DNA from: Bacteroidetes bacterium OLB12
Lineage (GTDB): Bacteria > Bacteroidota > Bacteroidia > Cytophagales > Cyclobacteriaceae
Assembly (NCBI GenBank): GCA_001567185.1
Contig: LNFR01000005.1
Location: forward strand, 1-38,925
Direction of reading: 5' to 3'
DNA: 38,925 nucleotides
In this document: piece after piece, positions 17,939-25,522 of the stretch
Position numbering within the stretch: position 1 is the stretch's first letter
Layout of the letters: each line of letters starts with the position of its first letter
The notes under the pieces: model-generated
Seen by the model: the letters and a program-made list of their open reading frames with translations, nothing else
Told to the model about the DNA's origin: nothing
Database searches by the model: none
Program-made: the position numbers and the translations under genes

Positions 17939-19669
17939 ATGAAAAAGTTTTTTATACTTTCTTCTCTCTTATTTGCCGGCATGCTTCAGGCACAGGATGC
18001 CAACAGCGTATTTCGTGCTGCAGGTTCACCGGAAAATCCGAAGGTGCCCATTGCCTGGAACCGGTACTACACGTACGAAGGCCTTACTGAGCTTTGTAAG
18101 AAATTGGCAGCCGCCCATCCGGATCTGGTTAAGCTGGGCTCCATTGGCAAGAGTTACCAGGGGCGCGATATGTGGGTGCTTACAGTTACCGATTTCAAGA
18201 AAGGCAAACCGGAAGAGAAGCCTGCTTTTTACCTGGATGGCAACATACACAGCAACGAAATACAAGGAAGCGAAATGGCGTTGTACACAGCCTGGTACCT
18301 GGCCGAAACCTTCAACGATATTTCCTTCATTCGCGAATTGCTGGCCGACCGGGTGTTTTACATTGTGCCCACCATTAACCCCGATGCGCGCAACAACTAT
18401 ATGAAGGCTCCCAATACTCCGCACAGTCCGCGCTCGGGTATGATTGCCGTTGACAACGACCGTGATGGACAACTTAACGAAGATGGGTTTGACGACCTCG
18501 ACAAAGACGGGCACATTACGCAAATGATTCGAAGAAGCCCGACCGGCAGATTTAAAAAAGATCCGTCCGATCCAAGACGCTTAGTGATGGTTGCCACCGA
18601 TGAAATAGGCGAATATGAAATGCTCGGCAACGAAGGCATCGACACCGATGGCGATGGCCGTGTAAACGAAGATGGAGAAGGTTTTTACGATCCGAACAGA
18701 GACTGGGGCTGGAAGTGGCAACCTAACCCGATTCAGGGAGGAGCTTATAAGTATCCATTCTCACTGCCGGAAAACAGAAACGTGCGCGACTTTGTGATGG
18801 CACACCCCAACATTGCCGGAGCACAAAGCTTTCATAATTCAGGTGGTATGATTTTGCGCGGCCCGGGTGCAGAAGAAGATGCAAGTACCTACAATGCCGA
18901 AGACTCACGTATTTACGATGCCATTGGTAAAAAAGGAGAGACGCTAATTCCCGGCTACCGCTATATGATTGTTTATAGAGACTTGTATTCTGTCTTTGGA
19001 GGCGAACTGGATTGGTTCTATGGCGGGCGGGGTATTTACACCTTCACCAACGAGTTGTTTACACCTTACCTGATGTTTAACAGGAAAGGCAGCGATGACG
19101 GATTTTTTGGTCAGGATGAAGCGTACAAATTTAACAATGATCTGCTCTTTGGCGATGCGGTTGTTCCGTGGAAAGAATACAACCACCCGCAATATGGAAA
19201 AATCGAAATCGGAGGATTCAAAAAGAACTTTACCCGGGCCGATCCGGGCTTCCTGCTCGAGAGCGATGCTCATCGCAACATGGCGTTTTGTATTTACCAC
19301 GCCTACCACATGCCTAAACTAAGTGTGGAAAGTATTACTGAAAAGAACCTGGGAGGTGGCTTAACGGAAGTTACAGCTGTGATCAAAAACGAACGCATGA
19401 TGCCCACACACTCCAGCCAGGATTTGAAATATAAGATTGAGCGCCCGGACTATGTTTCATTAGAAGGTGCCAACGTGATTGCCGGCATGCTGGTGATTAA
19501 CAACGACCTGAACATAACAACAGAGCAGAAAAATAATCCTGCTGTATTGGAAGTTGCCAATATACCGGGGTTAGGCAGCACTACCGTGCGATGGATTATT
19601 TCATCTTCAAAAGGTTACACCATTAAAGTAGATAGCCGCAAGGGTGGGGTAGTGAGCAAAAGGAAATAA
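17939..19669 (+). CDS. M14 family zinc carboxypeptidase (active-site residues intact)
   Basis: Exported zinc metallocarboxypeptidase, 576 residues, with signal peptide MKKFFILSSLLFAGMLQAQ. The M14 metal ligands are H104 and E107 in GNIHSNE and H299 in SFHNSGG; NPDARNNY and DPNRDW (R254) form the substrate-carboxylate site, and E372 in TNELF is the candidate general base. Between the second and third ligand lies an insert with two DxDxDG-type acidic repeats (DNDRDGQLNEDGFDDLDKDG at 172-191 and DTDGDGRVNEDGEG at 235-248), resembling thrombospondin type-3 or dockerin-like calcium sites. The C-terminal 150 residues form a beta-domain. The gene follows its degenerate paralogue by 24 bases and is followed by a strong terminator, so the two form a bicistronic unit. 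Likely role is trimming peptides in the periplasm or outside the cell. Confidence 0.9.
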   Translation: MKKFFILSSLLFAGMLQAQDANSVFRAAGSPENPKVPIAWNRYYTYEGLTELCKKLAAAHPDLVKLGSIGKSYQGRDMWVLTVTDFKKGKPEEKPAFYLDGNIHSNEIQGSEMALYTAWYLAETFNDISFIRELLADRVFYIVPTINPDARNNYMKAPNTPHSPRSGMIAVDNDRDGQLNEDGFDDLDKDGHITQMIRRSPTGRFKKDPSDPRRLVMVATDEIGEYEMLGNEGIDTDGDGRVNEDGEGFYDPNRDWGWKWQPNPIQGGAYKYPFSLPENRNVRDFVMAHPNIAGAQSFHNSGGMILRGPGAEEDASTYNAEDSRIYDAIGKKGETLIPGYRYMIVYRDLYSVFGGELDWFYGGRGIYTFTNELFTPYLMFNRKGSDDGFFGQDEAYKFNNDLLFGDAVVPWKEYNHPQYGKIEIGGFKKNFTRADPGFLLESDAHRNMAFCIYHAYHMPKLSVESITEKNLGGGLTEVTAVIKNERMMPTHSSQDLKYKIERPDYVSLEGANVIAGMLVINNDLNITTEQKNNPAVLEVANIPGLGSTTVRWIISSSKGYTIKVDSRKGGVVSKRK

Positions 19670-19690
19670 GATTTTAATTTTTATTTCGTA

Positions 19691-19720
19691 CCGTCAGGTT
19701 TTAAAGCCTGACGGTTTTTT
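19691..19720 (+). terminator. Rho-independent terminator after the M14 pair
   Basis: CCGTCAGG at 19691-19698 pairs perfectly with CCTGACGG at 19707-19714 around an eight-base TTTTAAAG loop, followed directly by six T. It starts 22 bases after the stop of the second M14 gene, so it should end that transcript. The upstream flank is also A/T-rich, so weak activity on the other strand is possible. Confidence 0.88.
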
Positions 19721-19750
19721 ATTGTTCGGTTATATCCTGATAGGTGAAAA

Positions 19751-19769
19751 GATTTGTGTTACACAAATC
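19751..19769 (-). terminator. Perfect 9-bp inverted repeat, terminator-like for the kinase transcript
   Basis: GATTTGTGT and ACACAAATC surround a single central base, giving a perfect palindrome in the convergent gap. Read on the minus strand it is followed by TTTTC, so it could act as a weak terminator for the kinase-tyrS transcript, though the one-base loop would force the top pairs open. Its TTGTGT/ACACAA core also resembles the operator-like sites near 24320-24390, so a protein-binding site is an alternative. Confidence 0.4.
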
Positions 19770-19882
19770 GCGTTGAGTTTTTAGGTTGTTTGAGTTGGTT
19801 GGATCGGGTAGTATTAAAGGTTTGATCTTATGAAATTTAAGTAATGCACGTGAGAGTTTACTATAAACCTTCTCAATTCTGG

Positions 19883-21862
19883 TTAAATTTTTCGAGGCAA
19901 TTGAATAATAAATGTTGTGCCTTCGCCAGGTTTGCTCTTAATCTCTATTTTTCCGCTCAACCTCTCCACCGATCGTTTTAGAATGTATAAGCCAAGTCCG
20001 GAGCCTGCAGTTTTATGATTTGCCCTGTAAAACAATTCAAAGATTCTTGCCTGGTGCTCATCGGGTATTCCAACCCCATTGTCTTCCACTTCCAGTAGAA
20101 TATAGTCGGCTTGTTGCCGGATGGCGATTCGAACAAAGGCGTCTGTTTCGCGCGAATACTTGATTGAGTTTTCAATCAGGTTTTGCACGATGGCATGCAG
20201 CATAATCCATTCTGCTTCGTAGTCAATTTCCGGGTCCACCTCCTTTATAAACCTCACTTTCGAAAACTTACTTAATCCCTGGAGCGAATTAATGCAGGCA
20301 TCTACCAAGTTAACAAAGTCAATTTTCTCGTAGGTAAGACTTGTATTATTTAAACGCGTAAGGTTGATTAATCCGCGAACGACCTGATTTAACCGATCAA
20401 CCTGCTCGTGTTGCCGGTTAAGATAATCAAGCGCCTGAGGATCACTTACCTCCAGTTTTGCCAGGTAGGAGAGCCCAAGCAAAGAGGAAATGGGTCCTCT
20501 CAGATCATGCGAGATTCGGTAGAAAAATCCATCCAGTTCGGCATTCTTGGCTTCAATTATTTCAGTTTGTTTTTTTATGGTAACCAGGTTAGCATGAAGT
20601 TCCGTATTAGCCCGGATCAAATCTTCCGTACGCTCTCTCACTTTTTTCTCAAGTAACTCATTTGTACTCTGCTGCATTTTAAGTGCCTGCAGTTGAATTT
20701 CTTCTTTTTCGAGTTTGTACCTCCGGTACCGGTCGCCTAAGGCAAAGGCAATAATGCTTGTTTCCATGGCAGCGCCAATCTCTACAAAGTGGGTGGTCCA
20801 GAAGTTGAAATCAAAAAAACCACTATTGCGTAGGGTAAGCAGTAACCCGCCAATCAGGTAAATAGTCCAGGCGGCTATGTAATACGATGCAATAACATTT
20901 CCCTTTATGCGGCATACAATGCCGGTAGTCATAAACATTATGGTGCAAATTGAAATAAGATTATTCCCTGCAGACGGCACCTCTTTTAACGCAACCAAAA
21001 ACATAGCTATGATTGAAAGCGGAATCAACGTGAGCAGCGCATAATACATTCCGCGCGAGTATTTAGGAACTTCCAAAAATCGGATGGTAAATAAGGTTAG
21101 CAGGATGCCAATTACTCCAAGCGAAAGCCTGCCTGTATAGAAATTGATGTTGGGATGTTCAGGCCATAAAAACCTGCCTGCATAACCCGAGGCAGAAGCG
21201 AAGATCAGAAACGTGCACACGATGGTGCCCATGTAGAACAGATAATTCTTTTGCTTTAAGCTGAGATAAATGAAAAAATTGTAGAAAAGCATTACGAGTA
21301 AAATGCCAAAGAAAACTCCATACCACAGGTCATCAGTACGGGTTTTTTCATGAAACACTTCTTTGCCCATTATATATAATGGGAAAGTTTTCGGGCTTAG
21401 GCCAGTAATCTGAATGTAAACTTCTGTTGTATGTAAAGAATCGAATGTAAGTGCAAGGACGTGGTTGGTGTGGGGTATGCTTCTTTGGCTTTGTGGCAGG
21501 TAATACCCGCTGCGTGCGTGTTGCCAGCCTGTTTCGGTTCGTTGGTAGTAATCAATATACTCAAGAAATGGAGCCGGAATTTCGAGGTACCAATGTGCAG
21601 CAGGCTGTAAACTTGTTGCTTTAATTTTTAACCAAATTGGTTTTTTGAGGTAACCGAAAGTTAAGTAGTTGTTGCTTTTACGAAATGGTAACTTATTTAC
21701 TTCGTCAAAAGTTAACCTTCCGGTAGAATCAATCAGTATTTCAATTTGTTTATCAACCCGGTAAATGTTGGTGGTATCTGTTAACTCAATCTGCGCCTGC
21801 ACTTTATTGTGCGTTGCCAGCAGAAGAAATAATAAAACAAGGATACTGATACGAAGTTGCAT
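19883..21862 (-). CDS. 7TMR-DISM sensor histidine kinase
   Basis: A 659-residue inner-membrane sensor kinase. After a signal peptide (about 1-24), residues 30-170 form the periplasmic 7TMR-DISM extracellular type 2 domain, often carbohydrate-binding-like; residues 178-380 hold seven membrane helices (7TMR-DISM_7TM); residues 380-440 form a coiled coil (LEKEEIQLQALKMQQSTNELLEKK); the rest is the kinase. The phospho-acceptor is H452 in RISHDLRGPISS, the N box is QNLIENSIKYS, G1 is DNGVGIP, the F box IFELFYRAN and G2 GSGLGLYI, so it should be active. No receiver domain or partner regulator lies next to it, so its response regulator must be elsewhere. The start overlaps the tyrS stop by one base (TAATG), which suggests translational coupling. 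Confidence 0.93.
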   Translation of the reverse strand: MQLRISILVLLFLLLATHNKVQAQIELTDTTNIYRVDKQIEILIDSTGRLTFDEVNKLPFRKSNNYLTFGYLKKPIWLKIKATSLQPAAHWYLEIPAPFLEYIDYYQRTETGWQHARSGYYLPQSQRSIPHTNHVLALTFDSLHTTEVYIQITGLSPKTFPLYIMGKEVFHEKTRTDDLWYGVFFGILLVMLFYNFFIYLSLKQKNYLFYMGTIVCTFLIFASASGYAGRFLWPEHPNINFYTGRLSLGVIGILLTLFTIRFLEVPKYSRGMYYALLTLIPLSIIAMFLVALKEVPSAGNNLISICTIMFMTTGIVCRIKGNVIASYYIAAWTIYLIGGLLLTLRNSGFFDFNFWTTHFVEIGAAMETSIIAFALGDRYRRYKLEKEEIQLQALKMQQSTNELLEKKVRERTEDLIRANTELHANLVTIKKQTEIIEAKNAELDGFFYRISHDLRGPISSLLGLSYLAKLEVSDPQALDYLNRQHEQVDRLNQVVRGLINLTRLNNTSLTYEKIDFVNLVDACINSLQGLSKFSKVRFIKEVDPEIDYEAEWIMLHAIVQNLIENSIKYSRETDAFVRIAIRQQADYILLEVEDNGVGIPDEHQARIFELFYRANHKTAGSGLGLYILKRSVERLSGKIEIKSKPGEGTTFIIQLPRKI

Positions 21863-23155
21863 TAGGCTACAAGAATGATGAGGTAATAGTTTTTCTTGCC
21901 CTTTTGTGCCAACAGGTATTTGTTTTGTAAAAGATCGAAGCCAGGTTTGGCCGCAGGATCAGTAAGTTTAATTTTATTAATGCTTACCCCTCCGCCCTGA
22001 ATCATTTTTCGGGCTTCGCCCTTCGATGGAAATATGATGGATTGGGTAAGTTCAGAAAGCAAATCGGTAACTGAGTTTGCCGATTGGTAGTCGGCTTTTG
22101 AAATCTTCACCTGGGGCACACCTTCAAATACGGCCAGCAGGGTTTCTTCGTCCAGGCTGGTCAGGTCTTCCGTTACGGAGTTACCAAACAAGATGGAGGA
22201 TGCCTTTATTGCCTGTTCCAGGTCAGCGGTAGAGTGCACCCGTGCAGTAATATCTTTTGCCAACGCAGTTTGCAGCAGGCGAAGGTGAGGTGCCTTGGCA
22301 TGTTCAGCAATAAGCAGATCAATCTCTGCCTGGTCTTTTAGTGTAAATATGCGGATGAAATTGGCAGCATCTTCATCAGAAGTATTAAGCCAATATTGAT
22401 AGAATTTGTAAGGAGAAGTTTTAGCCGGATCCAACCACACATTTCCCCCTTCGGTTTTTCCAAACTTGGTACCATCCGCCTTTTTGATCAACTGGGTGGT
22501 TAGTGCATACGCTTCGCCATTGTCTTTTCTGCGGATAAGCTCTGTACCCGTAACAATGTTGCCCCACTGATCGGAACCCCCCATTTGTAGTTTGCAGTTT
22601 TTGTTTTTGTACAACCAATAGAAATCGTAGCCCTGCACCAGCTGGTAACTAAATTCGGTAAAGGAAAGGCCTGACTCCAGACGCTTTTGAACCGAATCTT
22701 TAGCCATCATATAATTGATTGTAATGTGCTTGCCTACATCACGGATAAAATCCAGAAAGCGAAATTCTTTAAACCAGTCATAATTGTTAACCATCTCGGC
22801 TGCGTTGGCCGATCCGGAGGAAAAATCCAGGAATTTTTCCAACTGCTTCTTAACACATTGCACATTGTGCGTAAGCACATCCTCCGAAAGGAGATTTCGT
22901 TCGGCCGATTTACCGGAAGGATCGCCCACCATTCCCGTTGCACCACCCACCAAAACTACAGGCTTGTGGCCGCAGCGTTGAAAGTGAAGCAAGGTCATGA
23001 TTTGTACAAGGTGGCCGATGTGGAGCGAATCGGCCGTAGGGTCAAACCCAATGTAGCCGGATGCCATCCCTTTATTTAATTCTTCTTCTGTGCCTGGCAT
23101 AATATCGTGCAACATGCCACGCCATTTCAATTCTTCAACAAAGTTCTTTTTTCAT
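21862..23155 (-). CDS. tyrS: Tyrosyl-tRNA synthetase (frameshift at codon 3)
   Basis: Charges tRNA-Tyr with tyrosine; a class I aminoacyl-tRNA synthetase of the bacterial TyrRS type. Visible are [16 protein letters not shown] with the HIGH motif, [36 protein letters not shown], the KMSKS-equivalent KFGKTEGG, and a C-terminal S4 RNA-binding domain ([21 protein letters not shown]). The continuous frame reaches only a TTG at 23130, giving MKWRGMLHD. Typical proteins begin with about eight more residues, and these are found in another frame: the ATG at 23155 (minus strand) followed by a six-A run (23147-23152 on +). Removing one A gives [17 protein letters not shown]. As this gene is normally essential, the break is most likely a sequencing error. 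Confidence 0.95.
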
Positions 23156-23171
23156 TTTTAAAATCAGGCCC

Positions 23172-23179
23172 CAAATATA
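23172..23179 (-). promoter_or_regulatory. Bacteroidota-type -7 element for tyrS
   Basis: The minus strand reads TATATTTG here, an exact match to the Bacteroidota sigma-ABfr -7 consensus TAnnTTTG. It lies 16 bases before the proposed tyrS ATG at 23155, implying a short leader. No clear TTG is seen at the ideal -33 distance, so the call rests mainly on the -7 box and its position. Confidence 0.5.
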
Positions 23180-23353
23180 AGGGAGCAACGCCAATGAAAA
23201 TAATAGAAATTAGTTGAAGATATAGTTTATTTATGATGCTTAAATTTCTATTTATCAATACATTATGCTCAATTATATAAATTATCACAGTCAGTAACTT
23301 TCCAATATTTGCCTGCCAAGTAGTATCATTGAGGTTTAAACTCTGATTTACAT

Positions 23354-23824
23354 ATGCAGCAACCTGACACTTTGAACCTCGTGGCCGAATTTCACAATAC
23401 CTTTAAACATCCGGTTTTAAAAGCTCCCGCTATTCCTGACGAAACAAGGTGTAAACTCAGGGTTGCCCTGCTGGCAGAAGAACTAAAAGAAATGGAAGTG
23501 GCCATTCTGGAGAACGACCTGGTAGGTGTGGCCGATGCGCTGTGCGACCTGCAATACGTGCTTTCCGGGGCTATACTGGAATTTGGGCTCGGAGAGAAAT
23601 TTAAAGCGCTTTTTGAAGAGGTACAGCGATCCAATATGAGTAAAGCGTGTAATACGGAGGCCGAAGCGGTAGCTACTGTGGAGCATTACAAACAAAAGGA
23701 TGGCACGGAATGTTATTATAAACAAGCCGGAGGAAAGTGGCTGGTTTATCGCAAGTCAGATAATAAAACCATTAAATCGGTAGGATATTCACCAGCCAAT
23801 CTGGATGTAATCGTAAATAGCTGA
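23354..23824 (+). CDS. MazG-like nucleoside triphosphate pyrophosphohydrolase
   Basis: A 156-residue all-alpha NTP pyrophosphohydrolase of the MazG/HisE-like superfamily, expected to split a nucleoside triphosphate into the monophosphate and pyrophosphate using Mg2+. The metal-binding pattern is EELKE (E43, E46) followed after 14 residues by DALCD (D61, D65) in VGVADALCDLQYVL. Residues 1-22 (VAEFHNTFKHPV) match the N-terminal helix of these proteins. The C-terminal third (YYKQAGGKWLVYRKSDNKTIKSVGYSPANL) is a typical substrate-side tail. It is transcribed away from tyrS. Likely a house-cleaning enzyme; the exact nucleotide cannot be told from sequence. Confidence 0.85.
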   Translation: MQQPDTLNLVAEFHNTFKHPVLKAPAIPDETRCKLRVALLAEELKEMEVAILENDLVGVADALCDLQYVLSGAILEFGLGEKFKALFEEVQRSNMSKACNTEAEAVATVEHYKQKDGTECYYKQAGGKWLVYRKSDNKTIKSVGYSPANLDVIVNS

Positions 23825-24052
23825 TTACACATAAAACTCAAGCTGAAAAACGGCATCCTGGCCACGCATCGGAAGCGGGTGAATAGCCAGAATTGTCATT
23901 TCGTTATAAGCCTTTATAAACTCCTGCCGGCTAATCCGCAATTTGCTAACACCTGGCCGAATCTTATGATACTGCATGCGGCCCGAACGATTGGATGTGG
24001 CCGAATACATATAATCGTACTTGATTGGGATAGGAGAGGGGATGTACTTCAT
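23825..24052 (-). CDS. Small protein of unknown function, second gene of a two-gene module
   Basis: A 75-residue basic protein with no motif I recognise. It begins MKYIPSPIPIKYDYMYSATSN and contains a likely helix (ISRQEFIKAYNEMTILAI); no signal peptide or membrane helix is visible. It starts 11 bases after the stop of the gene at 24312 and ends against the MazG-like gene on the other strand, with no gap. The proline- and tyrosine-rich beginning and the balanced composition suggest a folded beta-alpha protein rather than a spurious frame. Coupling with the 24312 gene is the main support for it being real. Confidence 0.55.
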   Translation of the reverse strand: MKYIPSPIPIKYDYMYSATSNRSGRMQYHKIRPGVSKLRISRQEFIKAYNEMTILAIHPLPMRGQDAVFQLEFYV

Positions 24053-24063
24053 GGTTAACTAGC

Positions 24064-24312
24064 TCATGCATAGGCCTTCTTAAAGTCCTTGTACAACAGA
24101 TTGTTATGCACAGTATTATACTGCGCTAACAGCGAATATGCCCAGCCAGGCACATAGTTGAAGCGGTTTTCGTATTCTTCAATCTTGCTGCACAATTCAC
24201 GCACATAATACCTGATTTGATCCAGGTTACGGCAGTCACCGGGCCGCTCAAAGTTTCTGTTGGTAAAATTCCTGAAGTCTGATTCAAGTTTTTTCTTTTC
24301 GAATTCGCTCAT
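24064..24312 (-). CDS. Small helical protein of unknown function, first gene of a two-gene module
   Basis: An 82-residue, highly charged, helix-rich protein beginning MSEFEKKKLESDF, with a central acidic helix (YYVRELCSKIEEYENRF) and a C-terminal helix with aromatic residues (WAYSLLAQYN, LLYKDFKKAYA). I do not recognise a family. The ATG at 24312 is chosen over the longer frame to 24387 because that extension is low-complexity, runs through two palindromes, and the promoter-like elements sit just upstream of 24312. The gene is followed 11 bases later by another small gene in the same direction. The operator-like repeats overlapping its promoter imply tight, possibly autogenous regulation. Nothing points to an enzyme; a nucleic-acid or protein-binding role is possible but not shown. 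Confidence 0.6.
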   Translation of the reverse strand: MSEFEKKKLESDFRNFTNRNFERPGDCRNLDQIRYYVRELCSKIEEYENRFNYVPGWAYSLLAQYNTVHNNLLYKDFKKAYA

Positions 24313-24316
24313 GGCT

Positions 24317-24334
24317 TTGTGTATTATTACACAA
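24317..24334. promoter_or_regulatory. Operator-like palindrome 1
   Basis: TTGTGTA and TACACAA, a perfect 7-bp inverted repeat around TTAT. It sits 4 bases before the ATG at 24312 (minus strand) and overlaps the end of the predicted -7 element and the likely transcription start, so a protein bound here would block transcription. Confidence 0.55.
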
Positions 24335-24363
24335 GTATAATACAATTTATTTAATAATTGCAA
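24332..24363 (-). promoter_or_regulatory. Promoter for the two-gene module
   Basis: On the minus strand TTG at 24363-24361 is followed after 21 bases by TATACTTG at 24339-24332, one mismatch from TAnnTTTG. It lies between two palindromes that share the same half-sites. Predicted transcription would begin near 24325, leaving a very short leader before the ATG at 24312. Confidence 0.42.
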
Positions 24364-24365
24364 TA

Positions 24366-24389
24366 TTTTGTGTGCAATTATACACAAAA
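24366..24389. promoter_or_regulatory. Operator-like palindrome 2
   Basis: TTTTGTGT and ACACAAAA, a perfect 8-bp inverted repeat with an 8-base spacer. The core TTGTGT...ACACAA is the same as in palindrome 1, with the spacing two bases longer. It lies just upstream of the -33 position of the predicted promoter, a place where a regulator could repress or activate. Confidence 0.5.
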
Positions 24390-24521
24390 ATAATAAAAAC
24401 CCTCTTTTTTGCTAAAAACCAGGATTTTCAGCTTTTCATGAGTAGCAAACTTTTAGTTAAACTTTCGCACCGGGCTTGTGTGCGGGGGTTGTAAAATCAC
24501 CGTAGGTTTAAAATCAAAGGC

Positions 24522-24549
24522 TTGTTTTATCGTTAATGTATTACCTTTA
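24522..24549 (+). promoter_or_regulatory. Promoter for the zinc-ribbon membrane protein
   Basis: TTG at 24522-24524 is followed after 17 bases by TACCTTTA at 24542-24549, one mismatch from the Bacteroidota -7 consensus TAnnTTTG. It ends 23 bases before the ATG at 24573, a sensible distance. It may also drive the S41 protease downstream. Confidence 0.42.
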
Positions 24550-24572
24550 GAAACTTAATTATAAAACTATTT

Positions 24573-25469
24573 ATGAGTAATGAAGCAGAAGTAGCCTTTG
24601 TGCAAGGCTGGTATAATGCAATGGTGATCGGTAGCATTGTTTTTATAACTGTCGCGTTGTTGGTGTGGCTCATTTATCAATTGAAAGTATCGTTGATCAG
24701 AACCTATAAAGGGAAGTACGATTACATAAATGCTACTGAAATAAAATGGATGAAGTGGGTTTTTGCTTTTATTGGTTTGTCCGTTGCCTGCGTTATTAAC
24801 CTTTATGGAAAAGATGAGATTGGGGGCCCGGGGTTAGCCTTCTTTGTCAGGTTTTTCTTTTCCCTTTCCGGAGCAACTCTCATCGGTTATGTTGCATCGC
24901 TTATCCTGGATTATTATTATCCAACCAGGTTGAATGTGAAGCTCCGCAAGCTTCGTTACACACCACGCACATCAAAGGCTGGTAATAAGATGAAACTGCT
25001 TAGTGAGGATGAAGAGGATGTACACTTAAATGAGGGTATGCAGGCCGAAGAGAATATTTTTTCCATCGACTACGATGTGTGGATAGATGAAAAGACTGAG
25101 GAAGTAAAAATTGAAAAATATCAGGGCCACCTGATCTCCCTGCAATGCAATAATTGTGGTTTTTATACCATGCGTGTGCAACGGGAAGAAATTGTGGAAC
25201 GGGCAGAAGATGGCTCTCCAAAGGAGTTGCTGAAGCATTACCAATGTTCCTACTGCAAAAACATTCGGGCCACGCAGTTTACCATCAGCCGCAAAGAGTC
25301 TGAAGATTACAAGCATGTGAAACCGAAGTACCGGAAGAGAAGTAAAAACATTGAACTCATTAAACTTGATATACACTCGGCATTAGGAGGCAAGAAAACT
25401 TTCGAATTTCAGTCAATAGAAGAAGTTCAAAAGTTCTTAAATGAGTTTGATTTCGATAAAGTTGTCTGA
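24573..25469 (+). CDS. Membrane protein with cytoplasmic zinc-ribbon-like domain, unknown function
   Basis: A 298-residue protein with three hydrophobic segments (about 14-36, 61-79 and 88-113), then a soluble acidic-basic region to the C-terminus. Within it C192-x2-C195 and C225-x2-C228 (CNNC and CSYC) form a probable zinc ribbon, with a highly charged stretch between them (REEIVERAEDGSPKELLKHYQ). No enzyme motif is visible. The C-terminal end (FEFQSIEEVQKFLNEFDF) looks like a short helical clamp. The promoter-like boxes upstream and the 53-base gap to the S41 protease start suggest a two-gene transcript. It might be a membrane quality-control or redox-linked factor, but this is only a guess from the neighbour. 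Confidence 0.8.
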   Translation: MSNEAEVAFVQGWYNAMVIGSIVFITVALLVWLIYQLKVSLIRTYKGKYDYINATEIKWMKWVFAFIGLSVACVINLYGKDEIGGPGLAFFVRFFFSLSGATLIGYVASLILDYYYPTRLNVKLRKLRYTPRTSKAGNKMKLLSEDEEDVHLNEGMQAEENIFSIDYDVWIDEKTEEVKIEKYQGHLISLQCNNCGFYTMRVQREEIVERAEDGSPKELLKHYQCSYCKNIRATQFTISRKESEDYKHVKPKYRKRSKNIELIKLDIHSALGGKKTFEFQSIEEVQKFLNEFDFDKVV

Positions 25470-25522
25470 AAAACGGCATCTTGTTTGTTACCCCTTGCGT
25501 TAATAACCAGAAAAAACAAATT

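Noticed and set aside
18026-18523. Open frame on - with 165 codons
   Set aside because: Antisense to the active M14 gene; length explained by the codon bias of the real frame.
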